This document shows positions 1 to 9,274 of a DNA stretch of 64,000 bases, piece after piece (position 1 is the first letter of the stretch; the number at the start of each line of letters is the position of its first letter). The position numbers were made by a program, and so were the translations under genes. Source of the DNA: Flavobacterium davisii. Its GTDB lineage: Bacteria > Bacteroidota > Bacteroidia > Flavobacteriales > Flavobacteriaceae. The stretch is taken from contig NZ_CP067378.1 of NCBI RefSeq assembly GCF_019565505.1, forward strand, positions 2,108,001-2,172,000, read 5' to 3'. The notes under the pieces were generated by a model. The model was not told where the DNA came from and did no database searches. It was given only the letters and a program-made list of their open reading frames with translations.

Positions 1-541
1 AGCGGATTACTGGAAACCCATTCAAGCAGGTGATTTAGATAATTCCGACAGCCATAAAATAAAGGCAAGAGTAGCAAATACCAATCTAGAAATTCACCCC
101 AATGCTTACGCGTTAAATACGCCAGCAAGTCCACATCTTGCAGCAACAATTGATAATATTACCATAGATTTAAAAAAAATTATAGAACCTACCACAAACA
201 ATCATTTAGTAATTGAAGGGGCAGGTGGGGTTTTAGTACCATTAAATGAAACGGATTGTGTTATAGATTTGATTCAACCAGATTATAAAGTAGTGGTCGT
301 TTCTAGACATTATTTAGGAAGTATTAATCATACTTTAATGACTTTAGAGTTACTTAAAAATAGAAATATAAAAGTTGCAGGAATTATCTTTTCAGGTGAT
401 CAAAATCCTTCAACAGAAACAATTATACTAGATAAAACAGGAATACAAATGATCGGGCGCATAGATAATGAACCTTATTTTGATGAAAATGTAATTTCGT
501 ACTATGCAGATAAATTTAGAGAAAATTTGTTGAAAATTTAA
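1..541 (+). CDS. bioD: Dethiobiotin synthetase BioD, 5'-truncated by window edge
   Basis: ATP-dependent dethiobiotin synthetase, which closes the ureido ring of dethiobiotin from 7,8-diaminopelargonic acid (biotin pathway, cytoplasm). The reading frame is open from base 2 and lacks the N-terminal P-loop, which must lie outside the window. Visible motifs are WKPIQAG near the start (substrate and phosphate region) and VIEGAGGVLVPL in the middle, the BioD signature. An apparent internal TTG start near 269 is only part of this frame. It lies 45 bp upstream of bioA on the same strand, the usual bio gene pairing. The frame is intact over the visible 179 codons. Confidence 0.93.
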   Translation, partial: ADYWKPIQAGDLDNSDSHKIKARVANTNLEIHPNAYALNTPASPHLAATIDNITIDLKKIIEPTTNNHLVIEGAGGVLVPLNETDCVIDLIQPDYKVVVVSRHYLGSINHTLMTLELLKNRNIKVAGIIFSGDQNPSTETIILDKTGIQMIGRIDNEPYFDENVISYYADKFRENLLKI

Positions 542-586
542 GTCTTCCAACATATCACGTTTTACCTCGTTAAACAAAACTATTTT

Positions 587-1857
587 ATGACTCTATCCGA
601 AAAAGATCAACTGTATAATTGGCATCCTTATACACAACATCAAACCATAGGGATATTACCCGCCATAGTAAAAGGAAAAGACGCCTTGCTATGGGATGAA
701 AAAAATAAAGAATATATAGACGCTATTGCTTCTTGGTGGGTAAATCCTTTTGGACATTCAAATGAATTTATAGCAAAAGCCATTTATGATCAATTAACCA
801 CTTTAGAGCATGTCTTATTTGGTGGTTTCACACACGACAAAGCTGTACAATTAGCAGAAAAATTAGTAAAAATATTACCATCTAATCAAAAAAAGTTTTT
901 TTATTCAGATAATGGATCAACAGCCGTTGAGGTAGCTATAAAAGCTTCATTTCAATATTTTTTTAATAAAGGAATTAAAAAAGATACCATTATAGCTTTT
1001 GAAGAGGCTTTTCATGGCGACACCTTTGGTGCTATGGCAGTAAGTGGAATAGGTTTGTTTACAGAAGCTTTTCAAGATTCATTAATCAGAGTTATTCGAA
1101 TTCCTGTTCCTATAAAGGGAAAAGAAGAAGAAACAAAAAAAGCCCTTCAACAAGCATTAGTAGACAATCAAGTAGCAGCATTTATTTTTGAACCGCTGGT
1201 GTTAGGCGCAGCAGGAATGATAATGTATGATCCTGTTATTTTAGATGAATTAATTACAATTTGCCAGCACAACTCAGTTTTTACTATAGCGGATGAAGTT
1301 ATGACAGGATTTGGTAAAACAGGTAAACTTTTTGCCTGTAATTATTTAAAAGAAAATCCTGATATGATGTGCTTATCCAAAGCATTAACAGGAGGAACAA
1401 TTCCAATGGCTATCACGTCTTTTACAGAAACCATTTTTAATGGATTCAAAAATGAATCCGTTAATCATGCCTTTTTCATGGGCATACATTTACAGCCAAT
1501 CCAACAGGTTGTGCCGCAGCTATAGCGAGTATTGAATTACTACAAAGGAGTGAAACACAAACAAATATTGATAGAATTTATCAAAATCATTTAATATTTC
1601 AAAAAAAAATTAATTCACATCCAAAAGTTAAAACTACCCGAGTAATGGGGGTAATTTTTGCTTTAGAAATTGTAACAGATCAAGAAGTTACCTATTATGG
1701 ATCTATTCGTAATACACTATATAACTTTTTTATAGATAAAGGAGTTATACTCCGACCTGTAGGGAATATAGTGTATATATTACCGCCTTATATCATAACA
1801 AATCAGCAGTTAAAAAAGATATATGATACGATTGAAGAAGCACTAGAAATTATATAA
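587..1857 (+). CDS. bioA: Adenosylmethionine-8-amino-7-oxononanoate aminotransferase BioA (frameshifted)
   Basis: PLP-dependent class III aminotransferase that makes 7,8-diaminopelargonic acid from KAPA with SAM as amino donor. It begins with the BioA-like NWHPYTQH segment. SWWVNPFGHSN, the DEVMTGFGKTG PLP-binding block and the Schiff-base lysine in LSKALTGGT are all present. Near 1470-1480 the frame jumps: the run of five T in GCCTTTTTCATGGG should be six to give the family motif FFHGHTFTANPTGCAA. After that correction the frame runs to 1857 and the protein has normal length (about 423 aa). A sequencing error is more likely than a pseudogene. It follows bioD directly and probably shares its operon. 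Confidence 0.92.
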
Positions 1858-2538
1858 TTCTACTGCAAAAAAAACGTTAAAAAACACAAACTTATCTTAA
1901 AAGAGATCGTAAGCTAATCTAGTTAACAAAAAATAACGTAAATTTAGTATGTTCTATAAAGTTAAAGGTTGTTTTACTCTATCATTTAGGACTGTTTAAA
2001 ATAGATAATACTTTATTATAGGGACAAAAAGATCGCAATCTTGTTGTTTCAAACAAATGGAGGCTCAAACGAAGTGAATAAGCAAAGTAAATCACATACT
2101 TTTATAATATAGCTTATTTTAGTTGTTCGAGCAAAGTTTTCGGGGTTTCTGTTGTCCGTTAGAAATAAACTAGGCATGAAATGATTGCTTTTAGACGTTT
2201 TTGTTATGTTGTAATTTATAATACTTAATATTTGATAGCGGAGCGTAAAATGCGTTTTGAAAATAGTCTTATTTACAATGAAGTGGTTTGAATTTTTTTG
2301 ATTGAAGCAAAAAACAGGAATTGCTGTTCCACATCTAGCTTTTGTACAGCACAGTTCGGTACAGAGTAAATAATAGGTGAAATATCGAGCAGAAAGACCA
2401 TCTTGCAGCCAATTGAAAAGTTTAAACTACTTCAATCTTATTGAGTTCTTTTAATAAAAAAACAAAATAGATTCTATTCAGTATTGTTTTTGTACGATTT
2501 TTTTAAAAATAAATAGGAATGCTTTTTTAAAAAAGATT
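1858..2538. other. Intergenic region, no gene recognised
   Basis: About 680 bp between bioA and the next promoter. No frame longer than a few dozen codons and no protein motif was recognised on either strand. The AT-rich sequence has no clear terminator hairpin next to bioA. It may be decayed coding sequence; I could not assign it to a family. Confidence 0.5.
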
Positions 2539-2546
2539 TACCTTTG
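2539..2546 (+). promoter_or_regulatory. Bacteroidetes -7 element TACCTTTG
   Basis: Exact match to the TAnnTTTG -7 consensus of the Bacteroidetes primary sigma factor. It ends 5 bp before the first possible ATG (2552), so transcription starts about there. This favours the second in-frame ATG (2564) as the real start of the IPExxxVDY gene. It probably drives that gene together with pyk. Confidence 0.7.
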
Positions 2547-2563
2547 TTTTAATGTTGAATAGT

Positions 2564-3049
2564 ATGACCAAACTTAAACATCAAATTCATCTTGGGGATT
2601 TTGATCAAGTAGATTATGACCTACTTGCTATTCATACTAGTTTAGAAGATTATAGATTGGCTTATAAGATCAATCAAAATTTAGGAATTTTACTTTCCAA
2701 AAATGAAAACGAGATTCCTGTCGAAATCAATAAACAATTGGCTACTTTTTCTAGATTTACTTATGAAGATGATGAGGCAATGATGATTTGGGATCTAATA
2801 CAAAATAAACAAGAAATAGAACTACCATCTTCTGTTATAGGAAATTCATTATTTCAAGAAAATAGCATTATAACCCGGGTAAATTTGGTAACAGATTTAA
2901 AAAAAGTTGATTTTGTATTAAAAATAGAACATGATGAACAAATAGAAATAAAAGAAATAATTTATAAGTTGAATAAAATTGATTTGATTTCTGCTGTTTA
3001 TGAAGTAAATCCAAATGAAATTAAATCTAAAAATAATTTGATATTTTAA
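2564..3049 (+). CDS. IPExxxVDY family protein
   Basis: Small cytoplasmic protein of unknown function found throughout Flavobacteriaceae, usually directly upstream of pyruvate kinase. The sequence starts MTKLKHQIHLGDF, continues with a VDYDLLAIHTSLEDYRLAY block, and ends in an acidic/charged segment. No catalytic motif is visible. The frame could extend to an ATG at 2552, but the -7 element ends at 2546, so 2564 is preferred. It ends 2 bp before the pyk start, indicating an operon with pyk; a role linked to Pyk expression or stability is only inference. Confidence 0.82.
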   Translation: MTKLKHQIHLGDFDQVDYDLLAIHTSLEDYRLAYKINQNLGILLSKNENEIPVEINKQLATFSRFTYEDDEAMMIWDLIQNKQEIELPSSVIGNSLFQENSIITRVNLVTDLKKVDFVLKIEHDEQIEIKEIIYKLNKIDLISAVYEVNPNEIKSKNNLIF

Positions 3050-3051
3050 GA

Positions 3052-4484
3052 ATGCGTACACACAAAAAAACAAAGATAGTAGCAACTCTAGGTCCAGCCT
3101 GTAGTTCTAAAGAAATGATTAAAAAAATGATGGATGCTGGTGCTGATGTATTTCGTATCAATTTTTCCCATGCAGACTATACGGATGTTGCAGAACGTAT
3201 ACGTATTATTCGAGAATTAAATGAAGAATATGGTTATACAACGGCCATACTAGCGGATTTACAAGGGCCTAAATTGCGTGTAGGAGTAATGAAAGAGGAT
3301 GTGGTTGTAAATGAAGGCGATTTAGTTACTTTTCAAACAGTAGAAGATGTACCGGAACTCCTGATAATATATACATGACCTATAAGGCATTTCCCCAAGA
3401 TGTAAATCCGAGGAGAACGTATTTTATTAGATGATGGAAAACTAATTTTTGAAGCAGTATCAAGTAATATTGAAACGAGTCGAGTTGTTTGTAAAGTAAT
3501 CCAAGGAGGGCCATTAAAATCTAAAAAAGGAGTTAATTTACCCAATACAAAAGTATCATTACCCGCTCTTACCGAAAAAGACATCCGAGATGCCTTATTT
3601 GCAATTGAAAATAAAGTAGACTGGATTGCGTTATCCTTTGTACGAACACCAGAGGATCTTAAAGATCTAAAAGAATTGATTGAAGAAAATTCTGATCATA
3701 AAATTCCTGTCATAGCTAAGATAGAAAAACCAGAAGCTATTGAAAATTTAGATAAATTAGTAGCCCAATGTGATGGTTTTATGGTAGCACGTGGCGATTT
3801 AGGAGTAGAAATGCCAGCACATGAAGTGCCATTAATTCAAAAAAATTAATTAATCGTGCCAAATTAGCTCGTATACCTGTAATTGTAGCAACTCAAATGA
3901 TGGAAACGATGATTACAAGTCTTACTCCTACTCGTGCAGAGGTAAATGATGTTGCCAATTCAGTAATGGATGGAGCAGATGCCGTTATGTTATCAGGAGA
4001 AACATCAGTAGGTAATTATCCTGTACAAGTAATTGAAAAAATGACGCAAATTATTGAGGCAGTTGAAGATTCGCCGTTAATTCATGTGCCTCAAAAACAA
4101 CCACAAGTAAAAACAAATCGTTTTATAACAAAACATATTTGTTATCACGCAGCTATTTTAGCGGGCGATATAGGAGCTAAAGCGATTACAACATTAACAA
4201 ATAGTGGTTATACAGCTTTTCAAGTTTCTGCTTGGAGACCTAATGCACATGTTTTAGTTTTTACATCTAATCCTCGTATTTTAACTCAGTTAAATTTGTT
4301 ATGGGGTGTTCATGCCTTTATGTATGATAAATTTGTTAGTACAGATGATACAATAGATGACATTAATGAAATAGCGGTACAAAAAGGATTTGTAAGTCAA
4401 GGAGATATCCTTGTCAATTTAGCGGCAATGCCTGTTGTAGCAAAAGGAATGGTAAATACCTTAAGAATTTCTGAAATAGAATAA
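3052..4484 (+). CDS. pyk: Pyruvate kinase (frameshifted at three sites)
   Basis: Glycolytic pyruvate kinase: phosphoenolpyruvate plus ADP to pyruvate plus ATP. The N-terminus KTKIVATLGPAC, the substrate region RINFSHADY, MVARGDLGVEMP, VATQMMETM and MLSGETSVGNYP are all recognisable in order, and the C-terminal allosteric domain ends NTLRISEIE. Three single-base indels break the frame: at about 3354 (CCGGA where CCGGGA is expected), about 3411 (CCGAGGA, one base extra) and about 3841 (seven A, eight expected). Corrected length is about 477 aa, normal for the family. As a central enzyme it is unlikely to be a true pseudogene. Its terminator overlaps the 3' end of the convergent dinB gene. Confidence 0.93.
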
Positions 4485-4496
4485 AAAAAGATCTTA

Positions 4497-5573
4497 TTAG
4501 AAATCAAACCGTAGTTGAATTACTACGGTTTTTTTTATTTCTGTATTTAAATTAGAAACGGATATACCGAGTAAACGGACAGAATCCTTCATGCGATCTT
4601 GATAAAGAAGTTCTTTAGCTGTATCTAAGAGTAAGTTTTGATCGGAAACAAAATAAGGAAGTGTTTTACTTCTTGTTTGTTGTGTGAAATCAGAATATTT
4701 TATTTTAAGAGTTATTGTTTTGCCAGATAATTTATGTTTTTGAAGCCTCTTAGCTAATTCATTAGCAATACGTTCTAGTTTTTCTTCCATAAAAATTTCG
4801 GAAGTTAAATTAGTATAAAAAGTGTGCTCTGCTGCAACAGATTTAGAAGCTCTATTGGGTTTAACAGGACTATTAGAAATACCTCTAACGAGATAATAAT
4901 AATGTTTGCCACTTTTACCAAAATATGTTTCTAAATATTCTAATGTTTTAGATTTTAAATCTTGGCCTGTGTAAATTCCTAATTGGTACATTTTTTCGGC
5001 AGTTACCTTTCCAATACCATAAAATTTTTTAATGTCTAAACTTTCTAAAAAAATGGTTACTTCATCAGGATGAATGGTTTTTTGACCATTAGGTTTGTTG
5101 TAGTCAGAAGCTATCTTAGCTACAAATTTATTAACCGAAATACCAGCAGAAGCAGTTAATCCTACTTCATTAAATATACGATACCTAATTTCGGAAGCTA
5201 TAAGAGTTGCACTAGGATTGTTTTTTTTATTCTGAGTGACATCCAAATAAGCCTCATCTAAAGATAAAGGCTCTACTAAATCAGTATATTCAAAAAATAT
5301 CTTTCGAATCTTTAAAGAAATTTCTCGATATCTTTCAAATCGAGGTTTTATGAAGATTAAGTTAGGGCATAATCGTTTAGCTTGCATACCCGTCATGGCA
5401 CTTCGTACACCAAATTTTCTAGCTTCATAACTAGCAGCAGATACCACTCCTCTAATTTCGCTACCTCCCACAGCTATTGGAAGACCTATCAGTTCAGGAT
5501 GATCCATTTGTTCAACAGACGCATAAAAGGCATCCATGTCTATATGAATTATTTTACGAATAAGGCTTTCCAT
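4497..5573 (-). CDS. dinB: DNA polymerase IV (Y-family)
   Basis: Translesion DNA polymerase of the Y family. The catalytic motifs are visible: HIDMDAFYASVEQ (first metal-binding Asp, steric gate Y) at about residues 10-22 and SLDEAYLDVT (second acidic pair) near residue 105. Helix-hairpin-helix and little-finger regions follow (KFYGIGKVTAEKM, AEHTFYTNL). At 358 aa it has normal length and the frame is intact. A TAnnTTTG-like element (5578-5585, minus) sits almost on the ATG at 5573, so the mRNA may be nearly leaderless. It is convergent with pyk and divergent from the CYTH gene. Confidence 0.95.
   Translation of the reverse strand: MESLIRKIIHIDMDAFYASVEQMDHPELIGLPIAVGGSEIRGVVSAASYEARKFGVRSAMTGMQAKRLCPNLIFIKPRFERYREISLKIRKIFFEYTDLVEPLSLDEAYLDVTQNKKNNPSATLIASEIRYRIFNEVGLTASAGISVNKFVAKIASDYNKPNGQKTIHPDEVTIFLESLDIKKFYGIGKVTAEKMYQLGIYTGQDLKSKTLEYLETYFGKSGKHYYYLVRGISNSPVKPNRASKSVAAEHTFYTNLTSEIFMEEKLERIANELAKRLQKHKLSGKTITLKIKYSDFTQQTRSKTLPYFVSDQNLLLDTAKELLYQDRMKDSVRLLGISVSNLNTEIKKTVVIQLRFDF
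4506..4535. terminator. Hairpin terminator between pyk and dinB
   Basis: Inverted repeat AAACCGTAGT / ACTACGGTTT with a 6-nt loop followed by T residues on the plus strand and preceded by A residues, so it can act in both directions. It lies inside the last codons of dinB (minus strand), which encode the ...TVVIQLRF C-terminus, so coding and terminator functions overlap. Confidence 0.75.
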
Positions 5574-5656
5574 ATTGCAAAATTACTAATGTTTAAGTAA
5601 AAGTTAATAGATTTTAAAAACTTAGAGTATCTTCGTGGGCTTATTTACAAAATTAT

Positions 5657-6135
5657 ATGATTGAAATAGAACGTAAATTTTTAGTTACAAATAATCAGTT
5701 TTTAGAAAAGTGTCAGTCTCAAAATAGAATTGTTCAAGGGTATTTGAGTTCAGTTCCAGAAAGAACAGTTCGAGTACGAATAAAGGGAGATAAAGGATAT
5801 ATTACGGTAAAAGGAGCTAGTAATATATCCGGAACTTCTAGATTGGAATGGGAAAAAGAAATTTCTTTAAAAGAAGCAGAACTACTTTTGCCTCTTTGTG
5901 AAAAAGGTGTGATTGATAAAGTACGCTATGAAGTTTTTTTTGAAAAACACCTTTTGAAGTAGATGTTTTTTTAGGTTTAAATGAAGGACTTGTTTTGGCA
6001 GAAATAGAATTACAAACAGAAAGTGAAGTTTTTGAAAAACCTTCTTGGTTAGGATTGGAAGTTACTTCGGATTCCCGTTTTTATAATGCCTATTTGAGTA
6101 GACATCCTTATAAAGATTGGCAAGAAAAAGTTTAA
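5657..6135 (+). CDS. CYTH domain protein (adenylate cyclase/thiamine triphosphatase-like; frameshifted)
   Basis: CYTH/triphosphate tunnel metalloenzyme family; members hydrolyse triphosphate compounds such as inorganic triphosphate or thiamine triphosphate. The hallmark N-terminal EIERKFLV is present, followed by the tunnel strands VRVRIKGDKGYITVKG and LEWEKEI. Near 5952 one base is missing (CACCTTTTG; CACCCTTTTG restores HPFEVDVF). The rest, FLGLNEGLVLAEIEL with the acidic pair and the closing SDSRFYNAYLS, is then in frame to 6135 (about 159 aa). Its 3' end meets the convergent RlpA-like gene. Substrate unknown. Confidence 0.88.
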
Positions 6136-6640
6136 TTTTTTTCTTTTTTAATACTATTTCAATCTTTACAGGCATTTCTCCTGCTCCTTTTCCTTTAGCT
6201 AATTGATGAAAAGCTTTATGAGATAAGTCTATTTCCCGACCGCGGATATGGGGTCCACGGTCATTTATTTTTACAATTATTTTACGACCGTTTTTTAAAT
6301 TGGTTACTCGAACCCTTGTTCCAAATGGAAGTTTACGGTGTGCAGCAGTTAGTTTATGATTGTAAAAACGTTCACCACTAGCTGTTTTTCTCCCGTTAAA
6401 GCGATTGGCATAATAAGAGGCATGTCCTTTGCTTTTGTAAAGCTTATAATTATAAAGACCTTCTTCTGTGGATAAACTATCTAAAAGAGGCAAAGAATCT
6501 TTTTTAATCGTATCCTGAACAATTTTAATCGGCTCAAAACGAGCAGAATCAAATTTTCTAAATGAAAATTTTGATGTCATAAGAAGGGCAAGTAGTGTAG
6601 ATATGCCCATTAAGATACGATTAATCATAATTTTATTCAT
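6062..6640 (-). CDS. RlpA-like double-psi beta-barrel protein
   Basis: Septal-ring lytic transglycosylase RlpA-like protein, expected to act on peptidoglycan in the periplasm. A membrane-spanning/signal segment (residues about 4-22) precedes the DPBB domain with ASYYANRFNGRKTASGERF, LPFGTRVRVTNL and INDRGPHIRGREIDLS. No SPOR domain is visible. The written frame runs through a lysine-rich tail to 6062; one extra A in the A-run would stop it at about 6132 just after VLKKKK, leaving a 4-bp overlap with the CYTH gene. Given other homopolymer errors here, the shorter form is likely. Confidence 0.85.
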   Translation of the reverse strand: MNKIMINRILMGISTLLALLMTSKFSFRKFDSARFEPIKIVQDTIKKDSLPLLDSLSTEEGLYNYKLYKSKGHASYYANRFNGRKTASGERFYNHKLTAAHRKLPFGTRVRVTNLKNGRKIIVKINDRGPHIRGREIDLSHKAFHQLAKGKGAGEMPVKIEIVLKKKKIKLFLANLYKDVYSNRHYKNGNPK

Positions 6641-6663
6641 TAAGTATTATACTATATAAAAAA

Positions 6664-6686
6664 ATAAGCCCATTAAAAGGGCTTAT
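6664..6686. terminator. Hairpin terminator
   Basis: Perfect inverted repeat ATAAGCCC / GGGCTTAT with a 7-nt AT loop, in the 53-bp gap below the stop of the minus-strand membrane protein gene (6694). It likely terminates that transcript before the RlpA-like gene. Confidence 0.65.
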
Positions 6687-6693
6687 AAGTTTC

Positions 6694-7116
6694 TTATGAT
6701 AACCATGATGACCATGGAATACGAGATAATATTAAGATAAATCCAATGCTATAAAAAATAGCTATTTTTTTGAATTTATCATGACTTGTTTCCATTTTTT
6801 TATGTTTTGACCATCCAATTGTTATACAAGCTATGGCAATTAGATTTATTAAAGGATGCTCCATAGAAGTAAGTCTTAAAGCGGCTTCTTTCATATTAAA
6901 GCCTGATAAGCCAAGTGGGGAAACAAAGTATAAAATAATCCCTACTAAAAATTGAATATGTGTGCCGACTAAGCCAAATAGAGCAATTTTTCTATCTTTA
7001 GCAGTAAATTCTTTACTAGAAGAATTGCCTAAAAAACTATTAATAATAGCAAAAACTAATAATGTTAAGGCTACATAGGCCCATCCTGAATGAAATTTTT
7101 GTATGAATTCGTACAT
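6694..7116 (-). CDS. Four-helix membrane protein (often labelled cytochrome B in Flavobacteria)
   Basis: 140-residue integral membrane protein with four predicted helices (roughly residues 10-30, 46-68, 85-102, 117-138). It starts MYEFIQKFHSGWAY and contains HIQFLVGIILYF and the histidine-bearing MEHPLINL. Similar short proteins occur across Flavobacteriaceae, sometimes annotated as cytochrome B, but no haem motif is demonstrable and I do not assign a function. A TATATTTG -7 element lies at 7137-7144 on the minus strand and a terminator follows, so it appears to be its own transcription unit. Confidence 0.75.
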   Translation of the reverse strand: MYEFIQKFHSGWAYVALTLLVFAIINSFLGNSSSKEFTAKDRKIALFGLVGTHIQFLVGIILYFVSPLGLSGFNMKEAALRLTSMEHPLINLIAIACITIGWSKHKKMETSHDKFKKIAIFYSIGFILILSRIPWSSWLS

Positions 7117-7136
7117 TTTAAAGGTTTTGGTTTACA

Positions 7137-7144
7137 CAAATATA
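7137..7144 (-). promoter_or_regulatory. -7 element TATATTTG
   Basis: Perfect TAnnTTTG match on the minus strand, about 20 bp upstream of the ATG at 7116. Confidence 0.65.
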
Positions 7145-7207
7145 GTTAAAAAAATAGATGAATAGAAAAATTGAGGTATATGTCTTGTTTGAAAAAGACT
7201 ACAGTTA

Positions 7208-9019
7208 TCATTTAGACTGTAGTTCTTCATTCATTTTTCTTTCCAGTTCTGCTTGAAATTCTTCCATTACAGGTTTTACAGTGCTTTCTGGTAAATCAGC
7301 AATCCGAATATACATCAGTCCGTCAATAGCATTGTTAAAGAGAGGATCTACATTAAAAGCAACTACTCGAGCATTTTGTTTGATATATTTCTTGATTAGA
7401 ACAGGCAAGCGTAGATTACCTGGTTCTACTTCGTCTATGATTTTGTCAAATTTATTCAAGTCAGATTCTGCTTCGTTAAATACAAAATCTTTATCAGCGT
7501 CTTTTAATTTTACCTTGTATTCTTTTTTAGGATGAATATATTGTGCAATATAAGGATCGTAAAAATTAGATTTCATGAATTCAATCATCAATGATTTTGA
7601 AAATTCTGAAAACTGATTACTAATACTTACTCCACCTATTAAAAACTTGTGTTCAGGATGTCTTAAAGTAGTATGTACAATTCCTTTCCACAATAAAAAT
7701 AAAGGCATTGGTTTCTGTTGGTATTCATTGCATATAAAGGCACGTCCCATTTCGATTGACTTGCTCATCATATCGTAAAGTTCGGGTTCAAAACGGAATA
7801 AGTTTTGTAAATAAAAACCGTTTATTCCATATTTGGCAAAAATTCTAGATCCTAATCCCATGCGGTAGGCACCTGCAATTTGTTTCGTATCATCATCCCA
7901 TAAGAACATGTGATGGTAATAGTTGTCAAATTCGTCCAAATCAATAGATTCGTTAGTCCCTTCGCCAACGGCTCTAAAAGTGATTTCTCTTAAACGTCCT
8001 ATTTCGTGTAGGATATTAGGTATTTCATCGGCTTCTGTTAGAAATACTTCATAATTTTTACTTTGAAGTAATCGAGCCTCTTTTTTTCGAAGTTTAGCTA
8101 CTTCTTCAATCATTTTTTCTTGATTGGCTCCTGTTACAATTGCTTTTGCAGGTTTTGAAGTAGGTTTTAAAATAGGTGCTTCAAAAAGCTTTTTTTCTTC
8201 GGCAAAAGCATTAGCAAGCATATACGTTTTTTTGCGTAAAAAATCCGTATAGTCCTCTAAAGTCGTATATTCATTCTGTTCGGTTACTGAAATAGGTTTT
8301 CCTATTCGAACTTTTATGACACGATCTTTTTGAGTTAATAATTCAGAAGGAAGTTTGGCTGTTCGTAAGGTGCTACTTAGTTTAGATAAAAAGTAAAATA
8401 ATTTACTATTTTTAGCGTGAAAATAAATAGGCACAACAGGAACTTGTGCTTTTCTGATAACTTTAATAGCCCCTTCTTCCCATTCTTTATCTACTATAAG
8501 TTTTCCGTCTTTATAGGTCGAAACTTCACCAGCAGGAAACATACCTAATGGTTTGCCGTCACTTAAATGACGAAAAGTTTCTTTTAAACCAATTACACTC
8601 GATTTAGCATCCTTATGATTTTCAAAAGGATTGACAGGCATAATGTAAGGTTTTAAAGGTTCTATACGGTGTAGTAAGAAATTGGCAATAATTTTAAAAT
8701 TAGGCTCACGTTCAAGCATTAATTTTAAAAGTAATATACCATCTATGCCTCCTAGTGGATGGTTGGAAATAGTTATATAAGGACCTTCCTTAGGTAATCT
8801 CTTTAGATCTTCTTCGGGAATCTCAAACTTAATCTGGAATTCGTCCAAAATTGCATTCAAGAATTCTACATCCGATAGATGTTTATTCCTATCATAAATT
8901 TTATTTAATGTTGATATCTGAAGCGCTTTCATTAACAACCAACCCGAAAAAGTCCCTACAGGGCCATAATTATCCGTTTTAATTGCTTTTGCTACTTCTT
9001 TGGCAGTTACTAAACCCAT
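7208..9019 (-). CDS. olsF: Bifunctional acyltransferase, OlsF-type (ornithine/amino-lipid synthesis)
   Basis: 603-residue fusion. The N-terminal half is a lysophospholipid (PlsC-like) acyltransferase with ISNHPLGGIDG at about residues 85-95 and the downstream FPAGEVST block. The C-terminal half is a GNAT-like N-acyltransferase (region with LREITFRAVGEG and FLQNLFRFEPEL), resembling OlsB. This arrangement is that of OlsF, shown in Serratia proteamaculans and Flavobacterium johnsoniae to make ornithine lipids by N- and O-acylation. It acts at the inner membrane face; the amino-acid substrate here is inferred. Frame intact. Promoter TATATTTG at 9045-9052 on the minus strand. Confidence 0.8.
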   Translation of the reverse strand: MGLVTAKEVAKAIKTDNYGPVGTFSGWLLMKALQISTLNKIYDRNKHLSDVEFLNAILDEFQIKFEIPEEDLKRLPKEGPYITISNHPLGGIDGILLLKLMLEREPNFKIIANFLLHRIEPLKPYIMPVNPFENHKDAKSSVIGLKETFRHLSDGKPLGMFPAGEVSTYKDGKLIVDKEWEEGAIKVIRKAQVPVVPIYFHAKNSKLFYFLSKLSSTLRTAKLPSELLTQKDRVIKVRIGKPISVTEQNEYTTLEDYTDFLRKKTYMLANAFAEEKKLFEAPILKPTSKPAKAIVTGANQEKMIEEVAKLRKKEARLLQSKNYEVFLTEADEIPNILHEIGRLREITFRAVGEGTNESIDLDEFDNYYHHMFLWDDDTKQIAGAYRMGLGSRIFAKYGINGFYLQNLFRFEPELYDMMSKSIEMGRAFICNEYQQKPMPLFLLWKGIVHTTLRHPEHKFLIGGVSISNQFSEFSKSLMIEFMKSNFYDPYIAQYIHPKKEYKVKLKDADKDFVFNEAESDLNKFDKIIDEVEPGNLRLPVLIKKYIKQNARVVAFNVDPLFNNAIDGLMYIRIADLPESTVKPVMEEFQAELERKMNEELQSK

Positions 9020-9044
9020 TTATATTTACGATTAATGCAAGTTG

Positions 9045-9052
9045 CAAATATA
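9045..9052 (-). promoter_or_regulatory. -7 element TATATTTG
   Basis: Perfect TAnnTTTG match on the minus strand 26 bp upstream of the olsF-like ATG (9019). Confidence 0.65.
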
Positions 9053-9186
9053 GCAAAAGTCGTATAATATGTAATGGTTTAACAATGAATCATTTATTTT
9101 TTTATTAAATCCGTTCAGATTTGTTTGATATTCAAATGTTTGTTAATTGTTTAAAAAAAAATAGTCGAGACTCCTAAAATATTCTA

Positions 9187-9194
9187 TACTTTTG
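9187..9194 (+). promoter_or_regulatory. -7 element TACTTTTG
   Basis: Perfect TAnnTTTG match about 80 bp upstream of the exonuclease III ATG at 9275; likely promoter of the xth-ompA pair. Confidence 0.55.
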
Positions 9195-9274
9195 GAAAAA
9201 TCAATTATGCTATGAATAATGCATTAATAGTATTCATAATGAGTGATTTAGTTTTAATTTGTTAATTCTTTTTA

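Noticed and set aside
1858..2538. Decayed gene downstream of bioA
   Set aside because: I could not find any protein motif in six frames, so no gene or pseudogene call is justified.
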